Shown here: piece by piece, positions 8,389 to 15,026 of the stretch
Layout of the letters: each line of letters begins with the position of its first letter
Numbering within the stretch: the first letter of the stretch is position 1
Assembly: GCA_003519585.1 (NCBI GenBank)
Contig: DOWL01000246.1
Span: 16,101 to 32,518 of the forward strand
Reading direction: 5' to 3'
Source of the DNA: Nocardioides sp.
GTDB lineage: Bacteria; Actinomycetota; Actinomycetes; Propionibacteriales; Nocardioidaceae
Length of the DNA stretch: 16,418 nt
The notes under the pieces: model-generated
Database searches by the model: none
What the model was told of the DNA's origin: nothing
Seen by the model: only the letters and a program-made list of their open reading frames with translations
Program-made: the position numbers and the translations under genes

Positions 8389-8390
8389 AT

Positions 8391-8404
8391 CTGATCTAGA
8401 TCAG
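8391..8404. repeat. Perfect 14-bp palindrome between convergent genes
   Basis: CTGATCTAGATCAG is self-complementary across all 14 bases. It spans the 7-bp gap between the SRPBCC and racemase stop codons and includes the last codons of the racemase. With no loop and no T-tract it is a poor intrinsic terminator. A protein-binding site or chance are both possible. Confidence 0.7.
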
Positions 8405-9100
8405 CACCCGGTCGCCCAGCGCGACCGCAACCGCAGCTTCGGCGTGGGTGCGCATCGAGGCGATCACCGGCAGCGGAGCGTCCTCCGGGCGGACCAGCAG
8501 CTCGATCTCGGTGCAGCCCAGCACCACTGCCTCGGCGCCGGCGTCGCGCAGCCGCTCCAGGATCGCGGTGTACGACGCCCGCGACTCCTCCCGGACGATC
8601 CCCTGGGTGAGCTCGTCGAAGATCACCCGGTCGACCTCGGTGCGGTCGGCGGCGCCGGGGACGACGACGTCGAGGCCGCGACGGGCCAACCGGCCGACGT
8701 AGAAGTCCTCCTCCATCACCCAGCGGGCGCCGAGCACCCCCAGCCGCTCCCAGCCGCGCTCGTGCGCAGCGTCCGCGATCGCGTCGGCGATGTGGAGGAG
8801 GGGTACGTCGATCGCGGCCTGGACGTCGTCGGCGACGCGGTGCATGAGGTTGGTCCCGATGAGCACCAGGTCGGCGCCGGAGCGCTCGCAGCGGCGCGCG
8901 GCCTCGGCCAGCAGCTGGGCGGCGCGGTCCCAGTCGTCGTTGACCTGGCACTCGCGGATCTCCGCGAAGTCGAGCGATTGGAGTGCCACCTTCGCCGACG
9001 CGTGGCCGCCGCGGCGCTCGGCTACGAGCTCGTTGAAGACCCGGTAGTACTCCACTGTCGAGTGCCAGCTCATGCCGCCGACAAGGCCGATCGTCTGCAT
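8396..9100 (-). CDS. Aspartate/glutamate racemase-family protein
   Basis: A 234-aa cofactor-independent amino-acid racemase of the Asp/Glu/hydantoin family. Features are the N-terminal MQTIGLVGGMSWHSTVEYYR (1-20), GTNLMH (82-87), MEEDFY (129-134) and LGCTEIELL (194-202) carrying catalytic Cys196. The position that holds the first catalytic Cys in classical aspartate racemases (CNTxH) is Thr83 here. The E. coli YgeA-type enzyme likewise has Thr83 and Cys197, so this protein may belong to that group. The second threonine-rich segment is also altered (LGARWVME instead of LGTxxTM). The frame stays open to 9160, but homology begins at MQTIGLVGG, so I choose ATG 9100. It is divergent from a LysR regulator that probably controls it. 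The substrate is unproven. Confidence 0.88.
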   Translation of the reverse strand: MQTIGLVGGMSWHSTVEYYRVFNELVAERRGGHASAKVALQSLDFAEIRECQVNDDWDRAAQLLAEAARRCERSGADLVLIGTNLMHRVADDVQAAIDVPLLHIADAIADAAHERGWERLGVLGARWVMEEDFYVGRLARRGLDVVVPGAADRTEVDRVIFDELTQGIVREESRASYTAILERLRDAGAEAVVLGCTEIELLVRPEDAPLPVIASMRTHAEAAVAVALGDRVLI

Positions 9101-9156
9101 GCATCCATGGTGGCGGCGGACGAAGATCCAAGGAAGTCCGCTCTTTCTAGGACAAG

Positions 9157-9175
9157 CCATAACATCTGCTTATGG
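9157..9175. promoter_or_regulatory. LysR operator (T-N11-A) over the regulator's promoter and start codon
   Basis: CCATAACATCTGCTTATGG has perfect inverted arms CCATAA and TTATGG separated by 7 nt. The inner ATAA-N7-TTAT fits the T-N11-A LysR-family box exactly. It covers the ATG at 9172 and the proposed -10, so bound regulator should repress its own gene while acting on the racemase promoter region upstream. Confidence 0.75.
9160..9165 (+). promoter_or_regulatory. Leaderless -10 (TAACAT) for the LysR gene
   Basis: TAACAT matches TANNNT and is followed by CTGCTT and then the ATG at 9172, a 6-nt spacing suited to a leaderless mRNA. No Shine-Dalgarno is visible. The hexamer lies wholly inside the operator at 9157-9175. 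Confidence 0.5.
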
Positions 9176-10050
9176 ATCCTCGACGGCTGCTGATCTTCCG
9201 GGCGGTCGCGCGGGCCGGCTCGATCAGCGCCGCGGCGCGCGACCTGGGCTGGACCCAGCCCGCGGTCAGCCAGCACCTCCGGGCCCTCGAGCGCTCCGCG
9301 GGGTGTGCCCTGCTGATCCGCGGGGCCGGCGGGGTCGAACTCACCGAGCCGGGCCGGATGCTGCTCGCGCGCGCGGACGCGCTCGCCGTACAGCTCCACA
9401 TGGCCGAGGAGGAGCTGGCCGAGCTGACCGCGCTGCGCCGGGGTCGGGTGCGGCTGGCCGCCTATCCCTCGGCGGCCGCGACCCTGGTCCCGCGGGCGAT
9501 CGCGGGGCTGCGGGCCCGGCACCCGGACGTCGACGTCGAGCTGACCGAGGCGGAGCCCCCCGAAGCGCTCGCCCTGCTCGGCACCGGTGACGCCGACCTC
9601 GCGCTGGTCTTCGCCTACGACGACGACGCGCCGGCCGAGGGGCCCGGGTTGACCTGGCGGCCGCTCGGCGACGAGCCGGTCGCGCTGGTCGTCGCTCCCG
9701 AGCATCCGGTGGCCCGACGCCGGCGGCTCACCCTGGCAGACCTCGCCGACGAGCCGTGGATCGTCGGGTGCGAGCGCTGCCGGGCACACGCCGTCCGGGT
9801 CTGCGCCGAGGCCGGCTTCGAGCCCACCGTGCGGCACGTGAGCGACGACTACGTCGTGGTCCAGAACCTCGTGGCGGTCGGGCTCGGCGTCACTCTGCTG
9901 CCGCGTTCGGCGCTCGAGGCGCACCCGCACCCCGGCGTACGCGTGCGTGAGCACCCGTCGTTCGGGACGCGCACTTTCGGGATCGTCCACCGCGAGGGTG
10001 CCGATCAGGTGCCCGCCACGGCCGCGCTGATCCGAGAACTTTCTGGTTGA
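9172..10050 (+). CDS. LysR-family transcriptional regulator
   Basis: A 292-aa LysR-type regulator of usual length. The winged helix-turn-helix occupies residues 1-60 (LLIFRAVARAGSISAAARDLG then TQPAVSQHLRALE, with TEPGRMLL). The linker helix runs to about 88, and the periplasmic-binding-protein-like effector domain spans about 92-290. A CERC pair (C200, C203) and C210 lie in the effector domain, an unusual cluster for the family whose meaning is unknown. The ATG at 9172 is supported by the operator and the -10 placed just before it. It is divergent from the racemase gene with 71 bp between start codons, so the racemase is the natural target and its substrate or product a plausible inducer. 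Effector identity is not known. Confidence 0.95.
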   Translation: MDPRRLLIFRAVARAGSISAAARDLGWTQPAVSQHLRALERSAGCALLIRGAGGVELTEPGRMLLARADALAVQLHMAEEELAELTALRRGRVRLAAYPSAAATLVPRAIAGLRARHPDVDVELTEAEPPEALALLGTGDADLALVFAYDDDAPAEGPGLTWRPLGDEPVALVVAPEHPVARRRRLTLADLADEPWIVGCERCRAHAVRVCAEAGFEPTVRHVSDDYVVVQNLVAVGLGVTLLPRSALEAHPHPGVRVREHPSFGTRTFGIVHREGADQVPATAALIRELSG

Positions 10051-10140
10051 GCTCTCTGGGTTGAGGGTGTCGTACGGCGGTGACGTCGTTCGTGGAGAGG
10101 GCAGAGACCACCACCACTACCGAGAAGAAGAGGCAAGCAG

Positions 10141-10704
10141 ATGCGCACTCTCTATGTCACCGAGTTCATCTCCCTGGACGGCGTCGTCGAGGCGCCCGGA
10201 GGAGAGGAGGGCTACCGCCACACCGGTTGGACCTTCGACATCGACGAGGACCCGACCATGTATGCGTTCAAGGGCGAGGAGCTGTTCGGCACCGAGTCCC
10301 TCCTCCTGGGGCGGACGACCTACGAGGGATTCTCGGCCGCCTGGCCCGAGCGCGAGGGCGAGTTCGCCGACAAGTTCAACACCATGGACAAGGTCGTCGT
10401 CTCGACCACGCTGGAGGAGCCGAGCTGGACCAACACTCGGGTGGTCCGCGACCTCGACGCGGTCCGGGAGCTCAAGGAGGGCGACGGCGGCTCGATCCAG
10501 GTCGCCGGCAGCGCCACCCTGGCCCAAGCCCTGCACCGGGCCGGGCTGGTCGACCAGTGGAACCTCATGGTCTTCCCCGTCGTGCTGGGCAGCGGCAAGC
10601 GGCTGTTCCCGTCCGACGCCGAGGACAAGCAGAAGCTCACGCTGCGGGAGTCGCGGAGCTACACGAACGGCGTGCAGCTGAACGTCTTCGACGTCGTGCG
10701 TTGA
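10141..10704 (+). CDS. RibD C-terminal/dihydrofolate reductase-like protein
   Basis: A 187-aa protein of the RibD_C fold, common in actinobacteria and usually annotated as dihydrofolate reductase family (YyaP-like). The N-terminal strand MRTLYVTEFISLDGVVEAPGG (1-21) is typical. LLLGRTTYEGF (60-70), a strand near KVVVSTT (84-90), the nucleotide-binding VAGSATLAQAL (121-131) and the late LMVFPVVLGSGKRLF (142-156) follow the family order. It should bind NADPH, but the substrate is unknown and it is not expected to be the housekeeping DHFR. GAGG lies about 9 nt before the ATG at 10141. The 90-bp gap after the LysR gene suggests its own promoter, though none stands out. Its stop is 4 bp from that of the convergent lepB gene. 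Confidence 0.88.
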   Translation: MRTLYVTEFISLDGVVEAPGGEEGYRHTGWTFDIDEDPTMYAFKGEELFGTESLLLGRTTYEGFSAAWPEREGEFADKFNTMDKVVVSTTLEEPSWTNTRVVRDLDAVRELKEGDGGSIQVAGSATLAQALHRAGLVDQWNLMVFPVVLGSGKRLFPSDAEDKQKLTLRESRSYTNGVQLNVFDVVR

Positions 10705-10708
10705 GCGG

Positions 10709-11476
10709 TCAGTCGCTCTTCGGGTCCGGTACGTCGTCGAACGCGTCGGGGGTGTGGATCAAGTGCGCCCGGCCCAGCGGCCAGGCGAGCGCGAAGACCT
10801 TGCCGACGACGTCCTCGACGGGGACGTAGGCGTCGTTGGGGTCGCAGTGGGTCGCGTTGGGGCGGCACAGGTGCACGCTCGAGTCCGCTGAGTCGTTGCG
10901 GTTGTCGCCCATCACGAAGACGGTCCCGGCCGGCACCGGGCCGGCGGTCCAGTTGCAGTTCATCTTGCCCGAGGGCATCGGACCGTCGCAGGACTTCGGC
11001 GGACCCGGCTGCGGCTCGATGAAACCGTTCTCGTCGATCGGCTGGCCGTTGATCAGGATCCGCCCCTGGTCGTCGCAGCACTCGATCGTGTCGCCGGCGA
11101 CGCCGATCACCCGCTTCACCAGGTGGCCGCCGGTCGGGTAGAGCCCGATCTTGGCCAGCCCGCGCGCCAGCAGCGACATGGGCTGCTGGGCCTCGAGGCC
11201 CTGGAGCCAGTTGCCGGGGTCGTCGAAGACGATGACGTCGCCACGGCTCGGGCCGCCGCTGCCCCAGTACGACGGCTTCTCGACCAGGATCCGGTCGTTG
11301 ACGATCAGCCCGGGCTCCATCGACTCCGACGGGATGTAGAAGGACTGCACGAAGAAGGTCTTGACGACCAACGCCAGCACGATCGCGAACGCGAGCAGGA
11401 GCACGGTCTCGCGGATCGCCTTCAACGGCCTCGGCTTGCGCTCGGACTCGACCTTGTCCGAATCCGTGCTGGTCAC
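10709..11476 (-). CDS. lepB: Signal peptidase I
   Basis: A 255-aa type I signal peptidase, which cleaves signal peptides from exported preproteins at the outer face of the membrane. A cytoplasmic basic N-terminus is followed by one transmembrane helix (about 25-43). The catalytic Ser52 lies in PSESMEP (49-55), the general-base Lys121 in VKRVIGVAGD (120-129), and the conserved MGDNRNDSADS at 189-199. The catalytic domain carries six cysteines (133, 134, 163, 174, 204, 211), which could form extracytoplasmic disulfides. I choose GTG 11476 because a TAGGGT -10 ends 7 nt before it, implying a leaderless mRNA. A TTG 63 bp further upstream would place that -10 and an inverted repeat inside the coding region. 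Expression may be controlled by that repeat. Confidence 0.95.
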   Translation of the reverse strand: MTSTDSDKVESERKPRPLKAIRETVLLLAFAIVLALVVKTFFVQSFYIPSESMEPGLIVNDRILVEKPSYWGSGGPSRGDVIVFDDPGNWLQGLEAQQPMSLLARGLAKIGLYPTGGHLVKRVIGVAGDTIECCDDQGRILINGQPIDENGFIEPQPGPPKSCDGPMPSGKMNCNWTAGPVPAGTVFVMGDNRNDSADSSVHLCRPNATHCDPNDAYVPVEDVVGKVFALAWPLGRAHLIHTPDAFDDVPDPKSD

Positions 11477-11483
11477 GCCGCAG

Positions 11484-11489
11484 ACCCTA
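11484..11489 (-). promoter_or_regulatory. Leaderless -10 (TAGGGT) for lepB
   Basis: On the minus strand TAGGGT is followed by CTGCGGC (7 nt) and the GTG at 11476. This is the same geometry as the promoter in front of the helicase operon. No clear -35 is present. Confidence 0.5.
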
Positions 11490-11501
11490 CCCACTGGGTA
11501 G
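11487..11501. promoter_or_regulatory. Perfect 7-1-7 inverted repeat overlapping the lepB -10
   Basis: CTACCCA-C-TGGGTAG is a perfect dyad. It overlaps the first three bases of the proposed lepB -10 and extends upstream between -10 and -35. That is a natural repressor position. It may be an operator for lepB, possibly also affecting the divergent secreted-protein gene. The cognate regulator is unknown. Confidence 0.5.
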
Positions 11502-11583
11502 TCACCGGATGACGTGATCGGGTCATGGCCAGCTGTCAAGGCACGTCATACGGTCGGGCGGTCGCGACCCTGGGGGAGGGCCC

Positions 11584-12258
11584 ATGCTCAAGCACGTCGT
11601 CCGTGCGCTGTTCCTGCTGCTGCTCGGTCCGGTGCTGGTGGTGGGTCTCTCCGGCTCACCCGCACACGCCGCGGCCGCGCCGTTCGAGCCGGGCGGCGAC
11701 CGGGCGGTCGAGCAGATGCCGGTCTCGGTCCCGATCGTCTACGCCAAGGACACATGGCTGTACAACGGCGGACTCAACCAGGCGTGTTACACGACGGTCC
11801 TGATCTACTTCGCGGACATCAAGGGTTGGGAGCCGCAGCTTTACCGGGGCACGCTCACCGCGCCCGGCTACCCGCCGAGCAGCTACTCGCACGTCCTGGC
11901 GCCGCCTTACGACGACAGCATGCTCTTCCACGACCAGACCCTGAACCAGCCGGGGATGCACAAGGTCGCGCTCCAGATCGTCTCCAAGACATCGAGCATG
12001 CCGTTCCAGAACTGTGAGACCGAAGCGGCCACGCAGCAGGCGTCGTACGGCAGCAGCCTCACGGTCTACTACGGCCGATCCGGTGCCTGCCTCAAGGCTC
12101 AGGACTCCGTCACGACGGCCCAGGACAAGCTGAAGGCCGCCAAGAAAGCGCTCAAGCGCGCGGACACGGCAGCCGAGAAGCGCAAGGCCAAGAAGAAGAA
12201 GCAGAAGGCCAAGAAGAAGCTCGCCAAGGCCGAGGCGGTGGTGGCGCAGCTCTGCTAG
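11584..12258 (+). CDS. Secreted protein with lysine-rich C-terminal helices
   Basis: A 224-aa exported protein of unknown function. A Sec signal peptide covers about 1-29 (basic MLKHVVR, Leu/Val core, AHA cleavage site). The mature N-terminal domain (about 35-165) is rich in Tyr and Pro and looks beta-structured, ending SSLTVYYG. Residues 170-222 form a strongly helical, Lys/Ala-rich segment ([13 protein letters not shown], then [14 protein letters not shown]), probably a two-helix hairpin. Four cysteines exist (68, 144, 169, 224). C169 and the terminal C224 bracket the basic hairpin, and C68-C144 could form a second disulfide. GGGGGAGG is a strong Shine-Dalgarno before the ATG at 11584. The basic tail could bind teichoic acids, nucleic acid or anionic lipids; this is inference. 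Confidence 0.85.
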   Translation: MLKHVVRALFLLLLGPVLVVGLSGSPAHAAAAPFEPGGDRAVEQMPVSVPIVYAKDTWLYNGGLNQACYTTVLIYFADIKGWEPQLYRGTLTAPGYPPSSYSHVLAPPYDDSMLFHDQTLNQPGMHKVALQIVSKTSSMPFQNCETEAATQQASYGSSLTVYYGRSGACLKAQDSVTTAQDKLKAAKKALKRADTAAEKRKAKKKKQKAKKKLAKAEAVVAQLC

Positions 12259-12259
12259 C

Positions 12260-12277
12260 TGGCCCTACCGCCGGCCA
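12260..12277 (+). terminator. Weak stem-loop after the secreted-protein gene
   Basis: TGGCC and GGCCA can pair across an 8-nt loop immediately after the TAG stop. There is no following T-tract, so termination here is uncertain. Confidence 0.25.
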
Positions 12278-12289
12278 ACCATCCCGGCG

Positions 12290-12295
12290 TACGTT
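12290..12295 (+). promoter_or_regulatory. Leaderless -10 (TACGTT) for the acyl-CoA synthetase
   Basis: TACGTT matches TANNNT and is followed by CGGGCC (6 nt) and the ATG at 12302, with no Shine-Dalgarno. This fits a leaderless start at that ATG. No -35 is recognisable. Confidence 0.45.
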
Positions 12296-12301
12296 CGGGC
12301 C

Positions 12302-13936
12302 ATGGGCCAGCCGACCACCGAGTCCTACGCGCGCGGCGAGCTCGAGCCGCCACTGCTCGAGCAGACGATCGGGGCGAACTTCGAGGCGACCGTGGCGGCC
12401 TACCCCGATCGCGAGGCGCTCGTCGAGTTCGCGACGGGGCGCCGGTGGACCTGGGCGGAGCTGGACCGCGACGTCGACGCGCTCGCGATCGGCCTGATCC
12501 GGGCCGGGATCCGCAAGGGCGACCGGGTCGGGATCTGGTCGCCGAACTGCGCCGAGTGGACCCTCACGCAGTTCGCCACCGCCAAGATCGGCGCGATCCT
12601 GGTCAACATCAACCCGGCGTACCGCACCCACGAGTTGGCGTACGCGCTCAACCAGTCCGGCACCAAGCTGCTGATCTCGGCGACGGAGTTCAAGACCAGT
12701 GACTACCGCGCGATGGTCGCGCAGGTCCGCGACCAGGTGCACGTCGAGCAGGTGTGGTTCCTGGGCAGTCCGGAGTGGACCGACCACAACGTCAGCGACC
12801 CCGGGGTCACGTTGTTGGAGCTGATGGCCGATGTGGGGGATTGGTCGCTCTCGCCGGACGACCCGATCAACATCCAGTACACCTCCGGCACCACGGGCTA
12901 CCCGAAGGGCGCCACGCTCAGCCACCGCAACATCCTCAACAACGGCTACTTCACGACCGAGCTGATCAACTTCACCGAGGAGGACCGGCTCTGCATCCCG
13001 GTGCCCTTCTACCACTGCTTCGGCATGGTGATGGGCAACCTCGGCTGCACCACCCATGGCGCCACGATGGTGATCCCGGCGCCCGGGTTCGACCCCGAGG
13101 TGACGCTGCGCTGCGTCGACGAGGAGCGCTGCACCGCGGTCTACGGCGTACCGACGATGTTCATCGCCATGCAGAACCACCCGAGCTTCGCCGACCACGA
13201 CCTCACCTCGTTGCGGACCGGGATCATGGCCGGCTCGATCTGTCCGGTCGAGGTGATGAAGCGCTGCGTCAACGACATGCACATGCCCGAGGTGGGCATC
13301 GCCTACGGCATGACCGAGACCTCACCGGTGTCCTGCCAGACCCGTGTCGAGGACGACCTCGAGCGCCGTACGGCGTCGATCGGACGGGTCGGGCCGCACC
13401 TGGAGATCAAGATCGTCGACCCCGCCACCGGCGAGACCGTCGATCGCGGCCAGCCTGGGGAGTTCTGCACGCGTGGCTACTCGGTGATGCTCGGCTACTG
13501 GGAGGACCCCGAGAAGACCGCCGAGGCGATCGACGCGGACGGGTGGATGCACACCGGCGACCTGGCCGAGATGCGTGCCGACGGCTACTGCAACATCGTC
13601 GGCCGGATCAAGGACATGGTCATCCGCGGCGGCGAGAACATCTACCCGCGCGAGATCGAGGAGTTCCTCTACCAGCACCCCGACGTCGAGGACGTCCAGG
13701 TGATCGGCGTACCCGACGAGAAGTACGGCGAGGAGCTGTGCGCCTGGATCAAGATGCGGGCCGGTGCGACGCCGCTCGACGCGGCCGCGGTGCGCGCCTT
13801 CTGCGAGGGGCGGCTCAGCCACTACAAGATCCCGCGCTACGTGCTGGTCGTCGACGAGTTCCCCATGACCGTCACCGGCAAGATCCGCAAGGTCCAGATG
13901 CGCGAGGAGACCACCGAGCAGCTGCACCTCGGCTGA
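12302..13936 (+). CDS. Fatty-acyl-CoA synthetase (AMP-binding, FadD type)
   Basis: A 544-aa adenylate-forming enzyme that activates a fatty or other carboxylic acid to acyl-AMP and then acyl-CoA. All core motifs are present: P-loop [11 protein letters not shown] (193-203), PFYHCFG (235-241), YGMTET (335-340), HTGDLA (417-422), [16 protein letters not shown] (434-449) and the catalytic Lys527 in TGKIRK. Length and motifs fit medium/long-chain acyl-CoA synthetases of the ACSF2-like FadD group. The chain-length preference cannot be read from sequence. The enzyme is soluble, with no transmembrane segment. A short hairpin follows the stop, and the PGPGW membrane gene begins 75 bp downstream, so partial co-transcription is possible. 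No beta-oxidation partner genes are adjacent. Confidence 0.95.
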   Translation: MGQPTTESYARGELEPPLLEQTIGANFEATVAAYPDREALVEFATGRRWTWAELDRDVDALAIGLIRAGIRKGDRVGIWSPNCAEWTLTQFATAKIGAILVNINPAYRTHELAYALNQSGTKLLISATEFKTSDYRAMVAQVRDQVHVEQVWFLGSPEWTDHNVSDPGVTLLELMADVGDWSLSPDDPINIQYTSGTTGYPKGATLSHRNILNNGYFTTELINFTEEDRLCIPVPFYHCFGMVMGNLGCTTHGATMVIPAPGFDPEVTLRCVDEERCTAVYGVPTMFIAMQNHPSFADHDLTSLRTGIMAGSICPVEVMKRCVNDMHMPEVGIAYGMTETSPVSCQTRVEDDLERRTASIGRVGPHLEIKIVDPATGETVDRGQPGEFCTRGYSVMLGYWEDPEKTAEAIDADGWMHTGDLAEMRADGYCNIVGRIKDMVIRGGENIYPREIEEFLYQHPDVEDVQVIGVPDEKYGEELCAWIKMRAGATPLDAAAVRAFCEGRLSHYKIPRYVLVVDEFPMTVTGKIRKVQMREETTEQLHLG

Positions 13937-13944
13937 GCGGCCCC

Positions 13945-13960
13945 GACGTTCAGCAACGTC
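13945..13960 (+). terminator. Short stem-loop after the acyl-CoA synthetase gene
   Basis: GACGTT-CAGC-AACGTC is a perfect 6-bp stem with a 4-nt loop, 8 bp after the stop codon. It lacks a T-tract and is AT-rich for this genome, so it may be a weak terminator or an mRNA-processing hairpin. Confidence 0.35.
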
Positions 13961-14006
13961 TCAGGCGGATGCGGGACCCTGAGGCGCCCGTACCCCGATC
14001 TCAGGA
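13960..14006 (+). promoter_or_regulatory. Leader with competing hairpins before the PGPGW gene
   Basis: CTCAGG occurs at 13960-13965 and again at 14000-14005, with the complement CCTGAG at 13978-13983 between them. CCTGAG can pair with only one copy at a time. The second copy contains the probable Shine-Dalgarno (AGGA, 14003-14006) of the gene starting at 14012. Pairing with it would hide the ribosome site; pairing with the first would free it. Function is inferred only from this geometry. Confidence 0.3.
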
Positions 14007-14011
14007 CCCCG

Positions 14012-14410
14012 ATGACGCATCAGCTTTCGCCCCGCGCCACCGCCTTCCTCGACCGCATCGACGCGTGGTCCGGCCAGAGCCGGCTCCGGTCGGTGCTGGT
14101 CCGCGCGGGCGTCACCGTCGCGGGTCCGCTCCTCGTCGTGGCTGGCGTGGCGATGCTCGTACTGCCCGGCCCCGGCCTCGTGGTGATCGCCCTCGGCCTG
14201 GCGCTGCTGGCGCTGGAGTACAACTGGGCCCGCGGTGTGATGGGAGCCCTGGGGAGTCTCGTCGGACGGGTACGTCGCGCGGTGCTGCCCCAGGACGCGA
14301 CGGCGGGACGCAAGCTGCTCGGCCTCGGCGGCGGCGCGGCGTTCGTGGTGGCGACGACGGCTTTGACCGGCGCGGTGACGACCTTCGTGGGAGCGCAGGC
14401 CTTCTTCTGA
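14012..14410 (+). CDS. PGPGW-type small membrane protein
   Basis: A 132-aa integral membrane protein of the PGPGW (TIGR02611-like) family, function unknown. An amphipathic N-terminus (1-30) is followed by two close hydrophobic helices (about 33-50 and 55-70) joined by the signature LPGPG (51-55). The family's downstream aromatic pair is seen as EYNWA (69-73). A basic loop (GRVRRAVLP) leads to a third hydrophobic segment at 105-127. The ATG at 14012 has AGGA 5 nt upstream, located in the arm of a possible leader hairpin. It follows the acyl-CoA synthetase on the same strand and is convergent with the secreted-protein gene at 14440. Confidence 0.85.
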   Translation: MTHQLSPRATAFLDRIDAWSGQSRLRSVLVRAGVTVAGPLLVVAGVAMLVLPGPGLVVIALGLALLALEYNWARGVMGALGSLVGRVRRAVLPQDATAGRKLLGLGGGAAFVVATTALTGAVTTFVGAQAFF

Positions 14411-14439
14411 GCGCTCGTGCCCCTGGGCCGGAACCGTGC

Positions 14440-14955
14440 TCAGCCGCGCGGGACCCGCAGCACGCCTGCGTAGTCGTAGTCGTCCTTCGACGCTGACGTG
14501 GCAGTGAAGACACCGGGCGACGGCAGCGGGGCGGGATAGCAGCGCTGCGGGATGATCGCCGAGAGCCTGTGCTTCGCGGTCATCCAGCGCACCCGCAGCC
14601 CGCGACAGGTGACGTCATGGCAGGTGATCTCGCCGCAGTACGTCGCCTCCACGACGAGCCGGCCCGCGATCTTGTCCGCGAAGACGAGCAGCCCGCCGTT
14701 CGGGCTGGTGCTGTAGCCCCACGCGAAGCCACCGCGCGTCTTCAACCCCGGGACGTGCGAGGTGATGACGACCCGGCTGCGGTCGTTGCGCACCGTGACG
14801 CGGGTGATGTCGATGATGCCCGGAGCATCGCCCGCCCGGTCGGTGCGCTGGCCGGTGTCGGCAGAGGCGGGCGGTACGGCGACCAGGACGGTCAGAGCAG
14901 CGGCTGCGGCCAGCGCGACGGCAAGCGAGGGGATCCAGAGACGAGGCATGGGCAT
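14440..14955 (-). CDS. Secreted protein of unknown function, four cysteines
   Basis: A 171-aa exported protein. A signal peptide covers about 1-32 (MPMPRLW, an Ala/Leu/Val core, ASA cleavage site before DTGQ). The mature N-terminus reads DRAGDAPGIIDITRVTVRND (39-58), an acidic start followed by alternating strands as in small beta-sandwich secreted proteins of actinobacteria. Four cysteines (107, 112, 117, 139) lie in the second half, enough for two disulfides, with TYCGEITCHDVTC holding three of them. No catalytic motif is recognised. Two ATG codons (14955, 14949) are possible starts and neither has a good Shine-Dalgarno. The 65 bp to the divergent acetyltransferase holds that gene's -10; no promoter for this gene was recognised. 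Confidence 0.75.
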   Translation of the reverse strand: MPMPRLWIPSLAVALAAAAALTVLVAVPPASADTGQRTDRAGDAPGIIDITRVTVRNDRSRVVITSHVPGLKTRGGFAWGYSTSPNGGLLVFADKIAGRLVVEATYCGEITCHDVTCRGLRVRWMTAKHRLSAIIPQRCYPAPLPSPGVFTATSASKDDYDYAGVLRVPRG

Positions 14956-15014
14956 AGCCGACCACAGGCGATGGACGTCGAGGAATGACGCAGACGGACC
15001 ATCGACCGGCGATC

Positions 15015-15020
15015 TAGGGT
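15015..15020 (+). promoter_or_regulatory. Leaderless -10 (TAGGGT) for the acetyltransferase
   Basis: TAGGGT is followed by GTGGCG (6 nt) and GTG at 15027, which fits a leaderless start there. It abuts the alternative GTG at 15021, which could not be used from this promoter. Confidence 0.45.
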
Positions 15021-15026
15021 GTGGCG

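Noticed and set aside
9101..9160. A 20-residue N-terminal extension of the racemase
   Set aside because: Family homology starts at MQTIGLVGG, and the extension would run through the LysR operator.
10020..10078. Direct repeat GGTTGAG after the LysR gene as a REP element
   Set aside because: Two short copies occur without complementary arms or an inner hairpin, so chance is enough to explain them.
11477..11539. A TTG start 21 codons upstream for lepB
   Set aside because: It would put the TAGGGT -10 and the inverted repeat inside the coding region; the GTG at 11476 fits better.
11531..11550. TTGACA on the minus strand as a lepB -35
   Set aside because: It is far too distant from the TAGGGT -10, and no TANNNT hexamer lies 16-18 nt downstream of it.
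12754..14496. A 580-codon open frame over the acyl-CoA synthetase and PGPGW genes
   Set aside because: Its composition is Arg/Pro/Gly-rich with no domain, typical of a high-GC shadow of the real genes.
15021..15026. GTG 15021 as the acetyltransferase start
   Set aside because: It directly abuts the TAGGGT -10, so a transcript from that promoter would not include it. It remains possible if transcription starts further upstream.
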